Origin: Homalodisca vitripennis
Taxonomy: Eukaryota > Arthropoda > Insecta > Hemiptera > Cicadellidae
Reading direction: 5' to 3'
Assembly: GCF_021130785.1 (NCBI RefSeq)
Contig: NW_025777491.1
Coordinates: 1 to 64,000 of the forward strand
DNA length: 64,000 bases
Shown here: positions 1-11,972 of the stretch, piece after piece
Numbering within the stretch: the first letter of the stretch is position 1
Layout: the number at the start of each line of letters is the position of its first letter
Position numbers and translations under genes: made by a program
Notes under the pieces: model-generated
Told to the model about the DNA's origin: nothing
Database searches by the model: none
What the model saw: the letters and a program-made list of their open reading frames with translations, nothing else

Positions 1-3000
1 TTCAAATCTTTTTTTGGTTGTGTAATTAAATCACTAACTACAAAACTAGGTTACCACGTAAAAATCGTCAGGCCGTAATTTCGGATACGTGAACGTAAGA
101 TTACACTCGTCCATGTTTTCAGCACCATAGTGAGATCATCATGAATTGCTCGCAGCTGGACTCTATGGCGTTTTGATTAGCTGTCGTCTGTTCCGTGAGT
201 TATGTTTCCATGTGGCCCATACATTCGTCTCAAGTACTTTGCGTTCTTTTTCTGAATGTATGTGAAACTAAGTGTTTTTAATACCTGTATAACAAAGATT
301 TGTTCGACGCTCAGCCGGCGTGGACCTATATGTATAACATGTTTGCAATTGCCTACTTCCAGGACAATGTTATCGCGATTCTCTCTGTACGTTACTATAG
401 TTATCGACATCAAAAATAATTTGACTTAAATTTAAAAAACCACTTTTCACCTATTGTGATCGATATATACCTTTAAATCCCATGACATGTTATAAATAAG
501 TTCAGAATGATTAATCAATGAATGCAGTATACATTTGTCTTTCTCTTTGTAACCTCATGGCAACGATTGGACACTGCAGGATAAATAAAGTTTGTAAAGA
601 AACTCGCAAACAAATCAACCATATAGATATTTTAATGAGGAAAATAAATATTAGCCGTTGCACGCATCACAAGCAACCTCATTTTTTAGTTTTGATTTTT
701 TAGTTTGTTTTGAAACACAATCTGTTTATAAACTATTATGACAAATCCTAACTGAAAGGGAAAGACAATTTCTGCATGGACTCCGCATCAGTAAGATATT
801 TTGAGAAAGATGTAATCTGTACACTTAAATTTTTGCCTTTAAACCTTACGATTATGAGATATAAAAAACACACCTCATAGTCACAAAGCCGTTAAATTTT
901 TGCACATAAGGTTAATCGAATTAGCTTTAATATTCGAAGGTAAAAATGAAACTCGAGGTAGTAGAAAGAAGAAGCGCTTTAGGATCGGCAAATTTCGTTT
1001 TCGTTGAATGCATTTTCTTGATCGGCAGCAAGAAAGCAAACTCCACAATAATTACTAGGGAAATATCTTAGACAGAAAAAATAAATTTTAACAGACCGAA
1101 TTTGATTTCTTTATAAACCTAATTATTGGTTAGCATCGACCTAATAGTAACCCTAATAGTGTTTATCGCAGACACTCATCCATATAACTTACCTGGATCT
1201 GAATAACTTATTCAACTCCTAAGCAAAAACCTCCATGGAGGATAGATACTAGGAGATATGAATTAACATCATCTTCATTGAATACGCGCAAGAAGCTCAA
1301 CGAAGGAATGATTTATCAATTATCTCAGGAGTAAGTTTAAAATTTGATAGAAAAAGAATAGGTGAAGTATAATCTGTAACCTTATTTTTTGATCAGGAAA
1401 TTGCTTGCGAAACCGAGGGAGAACTGCGTAGGTAGTTTTATAAAATTCTCTCTCCTCCACTTATTCATATTACATTCATGTTCAGTTTGGATTTATATTT
1501 AAATAAACAATTTGTTACTAACACATAAAAATAAAAATTAATAGCCTGAATTTTGAATAGCGGTTTTTTTGTAACTCATCGGGACAACAAGAGAGATTGG
1601 GCAGTTTTAGTCTAGATCCAATAGTCCCTTTTTTATTCTTGTAAATGTAACTCATACAGTACTGGAAGTTAGTTGGTTTTAAAAAGGAAACAAAATCTTT
1701 GCGTTTCATTTTAGAAAATACCTTGATTTTCCAACTAGATTAACAAACTGGTCTGCAGGCCAGATATAGAAATCTTAATCTAGTAGTTGTAAACGTTTCA
1801 TTTGGCAGCTGCATTAGAGTTATTAATGATGTTTGAATTACTAGTGCTCACATATATACCCTCGTGACATTTTTAGTACGAAACTTTCTATAAAACTTTC
1901 GTATGTAAAACTCTTACAAACGCAATGGTAAGATGAAGTGTAAGTAGTCGTGGAATGACCCGTAAATGCAAGGCAAGATGCTATCTATCCTTCATTGGTT
2001 GGCTGGAGGAGATCGGGAAACTACATTGAACAACTCCAGAACTGGAATAGGTTCCAGTGAGTTCCTGGGAGACGTTGCTGATGGTGCATTACCTTCGTCC
2101 CAAGAAATGATGTAAATCACTTCATCCATGCCTTTTAGTTGTTGTAATATGATTTATATACTAGTACGGCTTTCCGTAAACAACTTATTTAATATATCCA
2201 GATCAGAATAAAAAAAGGGCTTTATCCATGAAAAGTAAAAAACACAGTCTACAGTCGAGACGAAACTTAATTGATGAATATTATATTACTAGTTTGAATT
2301 AGGTTTGAATTTTAAAAAAAATATTGCAATATTAAACTTGACCAGCTATGTCTATATTAAGTAACACTATGTTAATTTTCTAGACAGATGTATATAGGTG
2401 TTAATGTGTTTATGGTAATACTTGGCAGCTTGAAATGTGTGAAACTGTTTCTAGTCTTGGTCCTGTCAGTGGGATTGGCAAATGTCAATCAACCTGTATG
2501 AAGTTTGTTAAATCCTGACACACGCCTTGTGTTCCAATGCCAAATGGACATGTGGCCATGTTGTGCCTAGCATACCTTGTTATCTACTAACTCTGCCAGT
2601 AGTTCTATATTACAGATTACTATATAATGTTATGTCGAAATATAAATACCTCCGCGATCCAAATAGCTTGAGCAGATTAAAATTAATTTTAATATTAAAC
2701 ATAGTATACCATCGTATCCGTAAATATCGGTATAATTTTTGCTTTAAAATGTGAACAAAAAATGCGATTATAAAATGAAAGTATTTTTTATTCTTTTTTT
2801 CGCACGATCCGAATTAATCATTGTGGGACAATGGTCATGTATTTTCTTTTAATGTTGTTGGAATAGGAAAGTGAATCATTCGGCATTTAGACACACAATT
2901 AAAACTTTGTGGGAATACCATATATATTCTAGATATTATAACTTACGATTTCTGAAAGGTTGTTCTATTACCGGTTTTTTCTTAGGTAAGTGCTGTCACA

Positions 3001-5280
3001 TAAATAATAGATGTTATTTGGTAGGAGAAACACCACACTACTAAAAAGCTTTTCTAAAATATATGTAACAACTTTTTTTCTTTTTTCCTTAGTAATACAC
3101 TTTTTCAAGAAGGAAGTGCATGTATTCAAACCAAAGTTACCGAAGACAAAAATTCTTGCTAGCACAGCTTCAAAAAAAACACACCCTAATTTACACGTTG
3201 GTATTTCCTCCAGCTCATGCTATTATATAAGGGTAACACATAAAAACTAGACAATATTAGAAATAACAAAGGTCCAGTTTTCACAAACAGTGCTATTTTA
3301 CTGACTTTACCAATCGTTTACCAAGTCTCTCAAGAAAAAAGACCAAGAATATTGGAGAAAATTAACAATTTTAATACAAAAAACCATACTTAATATCACT
3401 CTCTACCTGCAGGACAAAATATACTTTAAACACTCCCAGACGATGATATATATAGAACACTCCCTGGAAATTATAACACTGGTTTTTTTTCTTTGCGCAG
3501 CATAATTATTTTCGTATATATTTAACCAAAAAATCTACAATACTAACCATTTTATGTACAAATATAAAAACAATACTCTAGTAAGTGCAAGTTTGTATTA
3601 TTTTACTTTTTTTCTAGTTATTCTAACGAAAATATGTACAAATAATAAAACAAATTATGCCGGCTCTATAAGTAGTATTTTTAATTTGTAAATAAATTGA
3701 AAAAATGTGGTATTGTAAATTGTTTGTCTTCGAGGTTTTCCACACTTCATGTAAACCTTTCAACATGACTTGAGAATAGTAAGAATACTGTACAATGTAT
3801 AAAATAATGCAGTTTTCTGATAGTAAACAGAAATATTATAAACATAAGTTGCAGCTTATTGACTACAGTGTGGAGGGTAAGCATAATAACATTTAGTGTG
3901 ATTTTTTTCTTCTCTAGCCTTATTGATAAAAATCAAGACTCTTTTGTGTGGTATTAGCGAATCAGCTAATCCATCTTGGAAGCTAATGTCACTGTGATAC
4001 TACGATCTAAATACCTCAGGTATAACCAGGTTAAGATAACCACTAAATTTTTAACCAAATATTAAGTTTTAAAGTCAAATAAACTTGGGTTCTTCCAATC
4101 TCATAATAAGGTTTGGTTTAGGTTACTCAAGGAACGTTTTTTCATCTGTCTCGAAAATATCATCCAGCGTTACGAGTTACCTGATCCTGCACCGGAGGGG
4201 AGATGGGTGGTTAATGAGAGTGATTGAAATTTAGCGGACAATTGTGGGATTATTAATCATCGAAGAAGAGTTCACGAAACTTTTTGTGGCATAAACCGAA
4301 GTATTATAGCCATCTTTAGAAAATAACTATAGTGGATAACCACAGAATAACCTCTACGCAGGCGGAGACGATGAGACTGCTGGAATTACAAAAGAATAAA
4401 CTTATCCATGCGCGACTAATACCACATATGAGCTGACCCTCTTCTTTTCGGTTAGTGGGTCCTATTACAAGACATTGAACATTAGAAGAAAATTCTTTTA
4501 AATAGCATTCAATGATCATTTTGACTAATGATTGGTGACTGGTCTAATAGAAGCCCTTGTGGATTATTTTGTAGGCACTACTATAAAATGATAAGATTTA
4601 ATATCACTTTTTATATTATATTTATTTTAAGCTTCTGATAATACGATGAAGTTTATTATTCTGACCAATCTAAACTATATGGATGATTTTTTCAGTATAG
4701 TAACTTAGACTAATTATGTAACAACTCTAATCCCCTAAAATTTCTAAATAGTTTTTAAGGTCCAATTTTGCCCTTTGTAAATTCTCACTCTTGCACCACA
4801 CTCGGACTTTGGTTAGACTCATGAGGGCAATAATGTATTCTCATGCCTTTTTTACAAACCATGTAAGGCTGATGTTTTCATGGAACTATATTAAAAATGA
4901 AGTCCGTTTCATTTGGTTTATAAATAAATAATAGGTTTATCTTGGAAAGAAAAACTGTTAGTGAATTGTCGTGTGTAAAACCTAACCTTACCTTGTACAC
5001 TGAAAACCTGGTTTTATTAAAATATAATGTAAAATATAGGAGCGACTGATATTATTCACAATAAGCATGATACTGAAATTTGTAATAAACTACACGTCGA
5101 AAACATAGCAGCGAATGTTTGTAAGGGAGAATATCAAAGTTGACGTTCACAGAAAAGAACTAGTAAACACGCTTGTGCTTTGGTTATAGCTTCTGTGTAT
5201 TGGATTGACCTTCAAGGTTGTAACGGTCAGTTTTTGATTTTAAACGAGTTCCCAACTCCAAATTTGTTTAACTTAATAGG
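1..5280. other. AT-rich stretch without a recognisable gene
   Basis: Both strands hold only short open frames with no family motif and no convincing splice structure. The longest is a 77-codon minus-strand frame near 180-413 with ordinary amino-acid composition. Base content rises slightly around 1970-2120, but no frame stays open across that patch. I see nothing else that can be named. Confidence 0.6.
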
Positions 5281-5284
5281 GTTC

Positions 5285-7360
5285 AGTGGATAGCCGTTTC
5301 AACCGCAGCATGCTGCTGCTTACATATGTTATACACCGCTGCCTGCTGGAAGGCGTGTGTTCCCTCTCCTCTTTGGAAGATCCAGTGCCTGGTGTATGGT
5401 CAGAAAGGAGAAAAGGACGACCCCCACAAACCCGTAAGCCGCATACAGACCACACCTCTGCATGCTGCGACACAGCGGGGGAAATCCCCTCGAGCGTTTT
5501 GCTCAAAACCTAGGGCTGATCCAGGACCTTGTAGAAAGCGGCGGGGAGGACTATTCTGACCGCCAGAGTTAGGTTTCCGCGCAGGATCGTTTACTTACGA
5601 TTGGTGCTGTCGGCGAGGTTGTCAGAGCCTTCGAGTCAGTTACAGCAGGGAGAGACAATCGGTACCGCAAACTCGGTAATGCCTGGTAACACTGGACGTA
5701 AAGGAACGAACGCCTTTAACCTCTGCCCAGGTTGGGCTCTTGACCATGGCACGGTGCCCTACATCCACACCGTTTTTTTTTGTGGATTCCACCGTCACTC
5801 TCTCTGAGGCTGCTAAATAAACTACTCTTTAGGAGCGGAAACTGCGTCTTTGGAACACTTGGACGGAACCTCGTAGTTAGGTAGTAAGTGACGGCAGGTG
5901 CTCCCCAAGGCTCCGATTCTTGGCCCAGTATCTGCTGGTAACTATCATTTTACGGACGGAATTCTTCGTATGGAGATGACCGCAAGAGGCCCCCAAGACG
6001 CACCCACACACACCTTCCTCTCGTTCTGGTTATGCCAGTATGACATTGCCGTAGTCATAACCCGCGAGATAGTTGGATGAAGGCGCAGAGAATTGCCTAA
6101 GTCTAGCCTTCTGAGGCGAATACTCTCTGCTGGATGGCGTGAGGCATGGCACTGTCTTTGGGCCACCGAGAAAAGACAGAGATCGTGCTTCTCACCAGTA
6201 GGAAGATAGGATCCCGTCGTGCAGCTAAAAGCGTCAACAGCAACACGGAGCTCATCGATACCAAACGCTTGCGTTCCAAGTATCTAGGCGTGAGGATGTA
6301 GATTCCCGATGTATGCCATTCTGGGAACCCAGATCACCTGTGCCGGCCGAGAAGAAAGAAATCGTCGAAAGGATTGTGGCCAATCTGAGTTGGGCGGCCC
6401 CATTTACCCCCAAAAAAAAAACCGTCGGTGGACCGGCGGAGGGGTAAGCGCCGAGGTCCTCATGTCCGCCCCATGACGGAAAGGCGGGTTTATCTACTTT
6501 ACGGTTGCGAGAAAATGGGGCAGGATGCCTTGCGGCAGAAGCGCGTACAGGAGGAACGGTCGTGGCGGTGTCAGCAGGAGAGGAACTCTCCGTGATTTCA
6601 TTCATCTGCCTATCGGACTCGTGGTTTCCGGAAGCCCGGCCGTCCTTGTGATTGCGGGTGGTAATTCCCATCCGAATTTGTTTGCTCTTGGGCGGACGGA
6701 CGGAAGCGTGTGTCTACGATGGGAAATGACACTATCAGCCGTGCTGCTGCCGCGTCTCGACACACAATTGGATGAGTGGCCAAACTCGATGGCGAGACAA
6801 AGAAGTCGAAGGACGTTGGTCTTTTAGGCTCACTAGGTGATCTGAGGGATGGACCGAAAGAGAGCATGGAGAGGTAGACTTCAACCTTACCCAGCTTCTC
6901 ACTGGGCACGGTTGTTTAGGCTTCTACCTTAACAGAATGGGTAGATCCCGAGTCCGGAATGCCAGTACGGGGATTCGGATTAGGACGATGCCCTACACAC
7001 CTTCTTCAAATGTAGAAGTTGGGAAACGGAGAGAAGGGAGCTGGAGGCAGCTATCGGATGTGTTTCGCCGGAGACCCTTATAGAAGTGATGTTGTCCAGG
7101 CCCGAATCGTGGAGCGCTGTCGCTGCGTTCTGCAAGAGGGTGCTGAGATAAAAAAAGAAGACAGCAGCTATAAAGCACCAGAATAGCTCATGTCGGTGGA
7201 TTTTAGAATGAAGTAATGCCCATTGGGCGAACGATGGCACCCTCTTGAAGTAGTTGCAAGAGATGCGTTCCCGAGAGGGTTTCCAATACCTGGACCTGTA
7301 GGTTTATAGTGGGTGAGAGCCCCACACACCAGGGCGAACATCTGTCTCTGACGGTGCATA
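5285..7360 (+). mobile_element. Decayed R1-clade non-LTR retrotransposon (ORF2 remnant)
   Basis: A GC-rich island in AT-rich DNA. Split over the plus frames are pieces that line up in order with an R1-type reverse transcriptase. A fragment reading TIGAVGEVVRAFESV (about 5600) resembles the start of the RT domain. VTAGAPQGS near 5893 matches the conserved A/V-PQGS box. KTEIVLLTSRK (about 6172) and KYLGV (about 6283) match the RT thumb. The C-terminal zinc-knuckle and tail region follows near 6987. Many stops and frame changes interrupt it and the YADD box is not found in one frame, so it is dead. The first 250 bases (5285-5540) are GC-rich but not assigned. No poly(A) tail or target-site duplication was found. 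RT remnant: confident; exact clade: likely; borders: approximate. Confidence 0.75.
6987..7151 (+). pseudogene. C-terminal tail of R1-clade ORF2, uninterrupted for 54 codons
   Basis: This frame stays open to a TAA at 7149-7151. It starts with DALHTFFKC, which matches the last C/H positions of the CCHC knuckle that ends R1-clade ORF2 proteins, where the spacing typically ends in an H...C pair. It continues with an R/E-rich helix and then SPETLIEVML and WSAVAAFCKRVL, a pattern typical of R1-like C-termini. Upstream cysteines of the knuckle cannot be read in the same frame. It is the best-preserved part of the relic and fixes its orientation and 3' side. Confidence 0.7.
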
Positions 7361-7771
7361 ATGCATTTTCCTATCGTAAAAAAAGGTTAGTTAATGTTTC
7401 CTGTTGTAATAAAAACGATATGCAAAAGTGGTGTAGTTGAGTTCAATCCCAGTGTTAAACTGCTTATTGATCAAGTTTTTCCTAGTTTCATCCTAAAAAA
7501 TAAATTAGTAGGTTTTTAGAGAGTGATGTTTAGTACGATATGTTTCTTTAGTAAGATTTAAAGAAATCTTTCAACTTATATTTTACTTTTATATTTATAT
7601 TACTTGTTTTAAATTACATTATTGAAGTAGGTTTTATAACATAAGACCATATTAATAATATAAATACAGAACGAAGTAAAGAAATGTAAACACTAACCAA
7701 ACACAAAAAACTGAACAAAATGTTAAGTCAAGTTGCTGATACATGGTAAATCTTACTTACAAAATGGAAAA

Positions 7772-7782
7772 CTATATATATA

Positions 7783-7832
<50 letters not shown>
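7772..7832. repeat. (AT)n microsatellite
   Basis: An almost pure AT dinucleotide run of about 60 bases, broken once by a ctat interruption near 7785. Confidence 0.95.
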
Positions 7833-7840
<8 letters not shown>

Positions 7841-8706
7841 GTTCTTGCACTAAACATAATATGCCCCACCAGTTTATAACAAAATGTAGGCCCCTTTTTT
7901 AAATAAATATCATACAATTACTCAATTCTCTGTGTTTTATAACTTTCTGGAATATACTACTGACCTGAGAAGAATGGATTCAAGTGTTCATTTCGAGATC
8001 ATCCATTTTCTGATTTTTTTAGACCTCTTTAGGTTCAATGAATTAAAGTCTGAAACGGCTTTATATTTAAGAAATTGTACAAAGAAGAAGCCGAAACTGA
8101 AGCTAAGATCATAATTAAAATTATAATGTTATATTTTTGTATAGTTTATATCCTTATAATTATATAAACAAATTAATATATTTTAAAATACGTTTTAAAA
8201 ATATAATAGACCAAAAACCTTCACATATTTATTTCCATGAATGCTATGAAACTACCGTATGAATATGTTATAAATAATTAATATTTTTCTCTACATTCTG
8301 AAGGACATATATATTTTTTATGTTACCCATTTTAATAACTATCAGTAAAAATCACAATTAACTATAGATGAGTGGGCCCAGGGCAAAGCGGAAAAACAAG
8401 TTTTCTGAACTCATCGTCTGTTGCAAGTATGCAGCTATAGTATGTTTGAGCGAACATCGTAACTTCTAAATAGAGCTAACATAGTTGTTTCCATTTCCGT
8501 GATTTAAATCTGTTTAGATATTTATGGATTAACAATTCATACAAGTATAAAGAATAGGCTATATACATTTCTGAACTCGAATGATAGGCCTTATTTCTGT
8601 ACTTGACCGAATAGTTTTTTTTAAGTTATTCAAATGATTTGACCATGATTCCACTTTCGTAATATATATATATAGTTTCAATAAACATTGAATTGCAAAA
8701 AGTACT

Positions 8707-8779
8707 TGCTCCGCCGGGACTTGAAACCCGGATCTCTCACTTGCCGGGTGAATGTGCTACCATTACACCACCGAGCCCT
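8707..8779 (-). pseudogene. tRNA-like sequence, unit 1 (loop reads GGC)
   Basis: The complement folds nearly as a tRNA. It has a D-arm (GTGT...GCAC around AATGGTA), an anticodon stem TTCAC/GTGAG, the loop CCGGCAA, and a T-arm CCGGG/CCCGG with loop TTTCAAG. The acceptor 3' side is CGGAGCA. The acceptor 5' side GGCTCGG mismatches it at two positions. The loop would place GGC at 34-36 (alanine), but position 33 is C instead of the invariant U, so it is unlikely to work in decoding. The D-arm sequence resembles eukaryotic tRNA-Gln/Glu more than Ala. Best called a pseudo-tRNA or SINE head. Confidence 0.6.
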
Positions 8780-8998
8780 CACTTTTTACGATTCAATTAT
8801 TTTTTATTTGGCCGTATCTGTCACATATGCGTTTAAATAACCAAACACACATATGATCGGAAGACCAAACACCTGTCTAATGACTTTTATTTACGTTATA
8901 TTTGTATAAATGCCAATAGCCTTATTTAAATTTTCGATAAATAATATATATATATGTATGTATATATAAATTCAATAAACATTGAATCACAAAAAGTA

Positions 8999-9071
8999 CT
9001 TGCTCCGCCGGGACTCGAACCCGGATCTCTCACTTGCCGGGTGAATGTGCTACCATTACACCACAGAAATG
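8999..9071 (-). pseudogene. tRNA-like sequence, unit 2
   Basis: It repeats unit 1 through the T-arm (here with TTCGAGT, the more canonical B-box), anticodon arm and D-arm. The acceptor 5' side has decayed to a sequence that no longer pairs with CGGAGCA. The same anticodon-loop variant with C33 is present, so the non-canonical loop predates the duplication. Confidence 0.6.
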
Positions 9072-9254
9072 CTTACTTTTTCCGATTCAATTATTTTGTA
9101 TTTGGTCTTATCTGTCCCATATGCGTTTAAATAAGCAAACTAACATATGATCGGAAGACCAAATACCTTTCAAAACGACTTTTTATTTGCATTAAACTGT
9201 ATAAATGGCAATAGCCTTATTTAATTTCAATAAACATTGAATCACAAAAAGCAC

Positions 9255-9298
9255 TTGCTCCGCCGGGACTCAAACCCGGATCTCTTACTTGCCGGGTG
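9255..9298 (-). pseudogene. tRNA-like sequence, unit 3, truncated
   Basis: Only the acceptor 3' side, the T-arm and part of the anticodon arm remain. The sequence breaks off at GCCGGGTGA directly into the dinucleotide repeat, so the D-arm is missing. Confidence 0.6.
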
Positions 9299-9329
<31 letters not shown>

Positions 9330-9345
9330 GTGTGTGTGTGTGTGT
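9299..9345. repeat. (TA)n(TG)n microsatellite
   Basis: About 20 bases of TA pass directly into about 26 bases of TG with one extra G. The run truncates the third tRNA-like unit. Confidence 0.95.
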
Positions 9346-9478
9346 AAAGATTGTTACTCTTTGTTTATTCCCTCAAAGAACTAAAAAGAAACGTTATCAA
9401 CACTATTTAATACCATATTAATAGTCCTATAATTAATTATCTTATTGCGGCAAATACCTCTTCCTAACTCTCCACTAT

Positions 9479-9589
9479 CTATTCGGGCACGTATTTGGTG
9501 CTTCATGGAGACTAAGCGAACCATGAGGTAATGGAAATGCTTTTAGCTGCAACCAATGTCATTTCCTGGACACCGCAGACCCGAATAGC
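9479..9589. repeat. Imperfect fold-back sequence of about 110 bases
   Basis: The ends CTATTCGGG (9479-9487) and CCCGAATAG (9581-9589) are exact inverted copies. The next 30 bases inward pair only partly. No transposon terminal signature or target duplication was found. It could be a decayed inverted-repeat element or chance. Confidence 0.35.
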
Positions 9590-11164
9590 TATTGTTGTAC
9601 GAGATGCACTATAGATAACCGAGTTCCGGCTTCGAACAAAGTTACAAATTTTTGCACCCGACAGTACTGAAATTTAGCTGTGATCATCAGCTTCAAGATT
9701 TCTCAAAAAACTTAAAACTAAAACACAAATATGAAAGAACACACAGAAGATGAAGGATAAAATAACTAACAGTTATATTAAGCACATATTTAGAGTTAAG
9801 AACAGAGTGTTACTCGTAATCAACACATGCGTATCGGTCGGAATTGATTGCAAAACTTGTCTGAAATGTTTACACGAATTATTATAGTTAGAAAGAAAAC
9901 AGATTATACAAAATTATTTTAATTGATTCCAACTTTCTCTTCTCTTTCTCATAACTTCGTTTGCGTTGTGCAGCAGTTATTTTTAGCTTTCATTTCGCAT
10001 CGTCCGTTAAAGGACCGTCGCCGATAATTATTGAATCCATTATGTGAATGCGTTTTTAATCCCATGAATTATGGAGAGGAAAATTACCTAACAGTATATA
10101 GCTACGGTAAATTATTATTTTATAATTGGTTGCAACTAATATTACAAAATAAAGGAAACCATACACAAAACTCATAACAACAACAAAAAACACTAGACAG
10201 CCGCTATAATTATTTGAGTATATTCGTGATTTTTTAAATATTAAGTCCACAGTATTTAAGTTTATATATACAATTTCTCAGATCTATAGAAAGCGCAAAA
10301 ATTTAGTTTTTTTTTAAGTAAGTATTTTTTTAAATTAAGTATTTTTTTGGGTCATAACGAGAGAGATATCATACGCACAGAGACTTTGCAGGGCAATAGC
10401 AGGAATACAAGGAAGAAATATGAGAAATATAGGTTTTAATAACAACGCAATTGATGAGATTATCGAGACCCTGGCTTTTTCTCACATCATAAGTTTTCTC
10501 CAATAAAAACGATGTTGAATCTTATGCACTTTTTTACGCGCTTATTTAAATCTTACCGTTGTGGGAATAGTCAAATTTTGAAAATCTTATTATTATAAGT
10601 AACATTTTTACTTTATAATGTAAAAATAAAATGTTTTAACTTGTAATTATATCTTTAAAATCAGGCAACTAGATTTACGACTAAAAAAGGTCATGAAAGG
10701 GCATGTAGTTAATATTGTTAATATGGGGTTGAAATTGATATGGGCGCTACTATATCTGGATCTTAAGTTGATCAATTGGCACTATTAAATCAAAAACAAT
10801 CTAAGAGTTAGACGCTAATGATACTAAACTGTTTAACATATAAACTATGGAAAATATCCACAAGTTATGCAAACTGTCATTTTTGACGATAAAGGCAAAT
10901 AAATGTATATTAGAAATACTCAAAAGACAATTTGTTAGAGAGAACTCATAGACAATATCATGGATATCCGAACGGAAAAACTAAAACAATACAGTAATAT
11001 ACTACAAAAGAAATACATTTACTGGTCATAAACAAATATGAGTTATTTCTTGCTCACTTCGCAACGTAATAGTCCTAGAAATTACGGAACAAACTTACTT
11101 TTATTAAATCACACTCTTATGTATGACACAGGAAGTGGACATGAAAATATCACAATGTATTTCA

Positions 11165-11345
11165 AGTACAAACCCGACAGAAATCAAAATAATCCGTTGC
11201 TCTCTATTAGCGCAACAATGGCTGAGAATGAGTGAGTAACGATGTAACACCATTGTTGTCTGACGGCTCTTTAACTTGTTGTCAGTGCTAAGTTTTGTCA
11301 GGAGACAACTCTTTGTGTTTGGACATTGATTTATGATGACATTAT
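11165..11345 (+). repeat. Dispersed repeat family C, copy 1
   Basis: About 170 bases that recur in the same orientation at about 60465-60620. Shared blocks include ACCATTGTT, CTGAC(G/A)G and the exact string GTTTTGTCAGGAGACAAC, followed by an ACATTGAT block. Not recognised as a known element. A short internal pair TTGTC/GACAA could form a small stem. Confidence 0.6.
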
Positions 11346-11950
11346 TTATCAGGACTATGATATTTCAGGAAACTAATATGAGCTGTAAAGTATTGATGAA
11401 TTATTTACTACTTGAAACCATTAATTAAGAATATTATTGATTTGATTTAATGCTCATCGTAATATTATTATTAAATCATATTGAAGTAAAAATGTTGCAT
11501 TCAGCCTTTACTATTCATATCTTCGGTTTCGTTTGTTTCATTAATCCTCAATAAGTAAACTCAGTTACATGCAAATATTACTCGATTTTAATAAAACTAA
11601 ACCTTAACGAGCTGAATTATATTTTGTTTATTTAGAAATGTTCCAATATAATAGACTTATAGGGTTCTGTGAACTTTGTTTCATTTAATGCTTTATCTTC
11701 TCCTGGAAAGAGTATATTATATTTTTAAATAAAGTGTAATGAGGTATTTGAAATCAATAAAACATAATGTTATAAATTATAAAAGTTTATTTTTGAAATT
11801 TAATGCATACTATTTACATCCAGCGTATTAGATTAGTTACTAAGTTGAAAACTTATTTCAAATAGTGTCTAATGTACTATACAATCACATATAAAAAGAA
11901 CTCTTATCTTAAGTTTTATTTTTATGATTAACATTATATTGGGGATGTGA

Positions 11951-11972
11951 GCACGTGTTTAAACCCACGTGG
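11951..11972. promoter_or_regulatory. Palindrome with two CACGTG E-boxes
   Basis: GCACGTG-TTTAAAC-CCACGTGG is nearly palindromic and holds two canonical CACGTG E-boxes whose starts are 14 bases apart (11952 and 11966). Paired E-boxes can bind bHLH dimers such as CLK/CYC, but no gene or promoter is visible nearby. The regulatory role is a guess. Confidence 0.2.

Larger units (their letters stand above)
8677..9298 (-). repeat. Tandem array of three tRNA-like repeat units
   Basis: Three head-to-tail copies begin with TTCAATAAACATTGAAT at about 8677, 8970 and 9227, so spacing is about 293 and 257 bases. Each continues with CAAAAAG(T/C)ACTTGCTCCGCCGGGACT, the complement of a tRNA T-arm and acceptor stem. 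Units 1 and 2 share a further section of about 110 bases after the tRNA-like part, containing CATATGATCGGAAGACCAAA. Unit 3 is cut inside the tRNA-like part by a (TA)n(TG)n run. The layout fits a tRNA-derived SINE-like unit or a tandemly amplified tRNA pseudogene with its flanks. Confidence 0.8.

Noticed and set aside
177..413. 77-codon minus-strand frame with ordinary composition
   Set aside because: No family motif, start context or splice partner. Length is within chance for a 64-kb window.
1970..2120. Possible LINE C-terminal remnant in a GC-richer patch
   Set aside because: No frame gave an ordered set of RT motifs; similarity was limited to a few residues.
5441..5500. TPLHAATQRG as a true ankyrin repeat
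   Set aside because: Only one short string, no second repeat and no continuing open frame. Kept only as a low-interest note.
6252..6671. 139-codon minus-strand open frame
   Set aside because: It lies opposite the plus-strand R1 relic, whose GC-rich sequence lengthens frames on the other strand. No motif of its own.
8707..9071. Functional tRNA-Ala or tRNA-Gly genes
   Set aside because: C at position 33, mismatched acceptor stems and a decayed second copy argue against working tRNAs.
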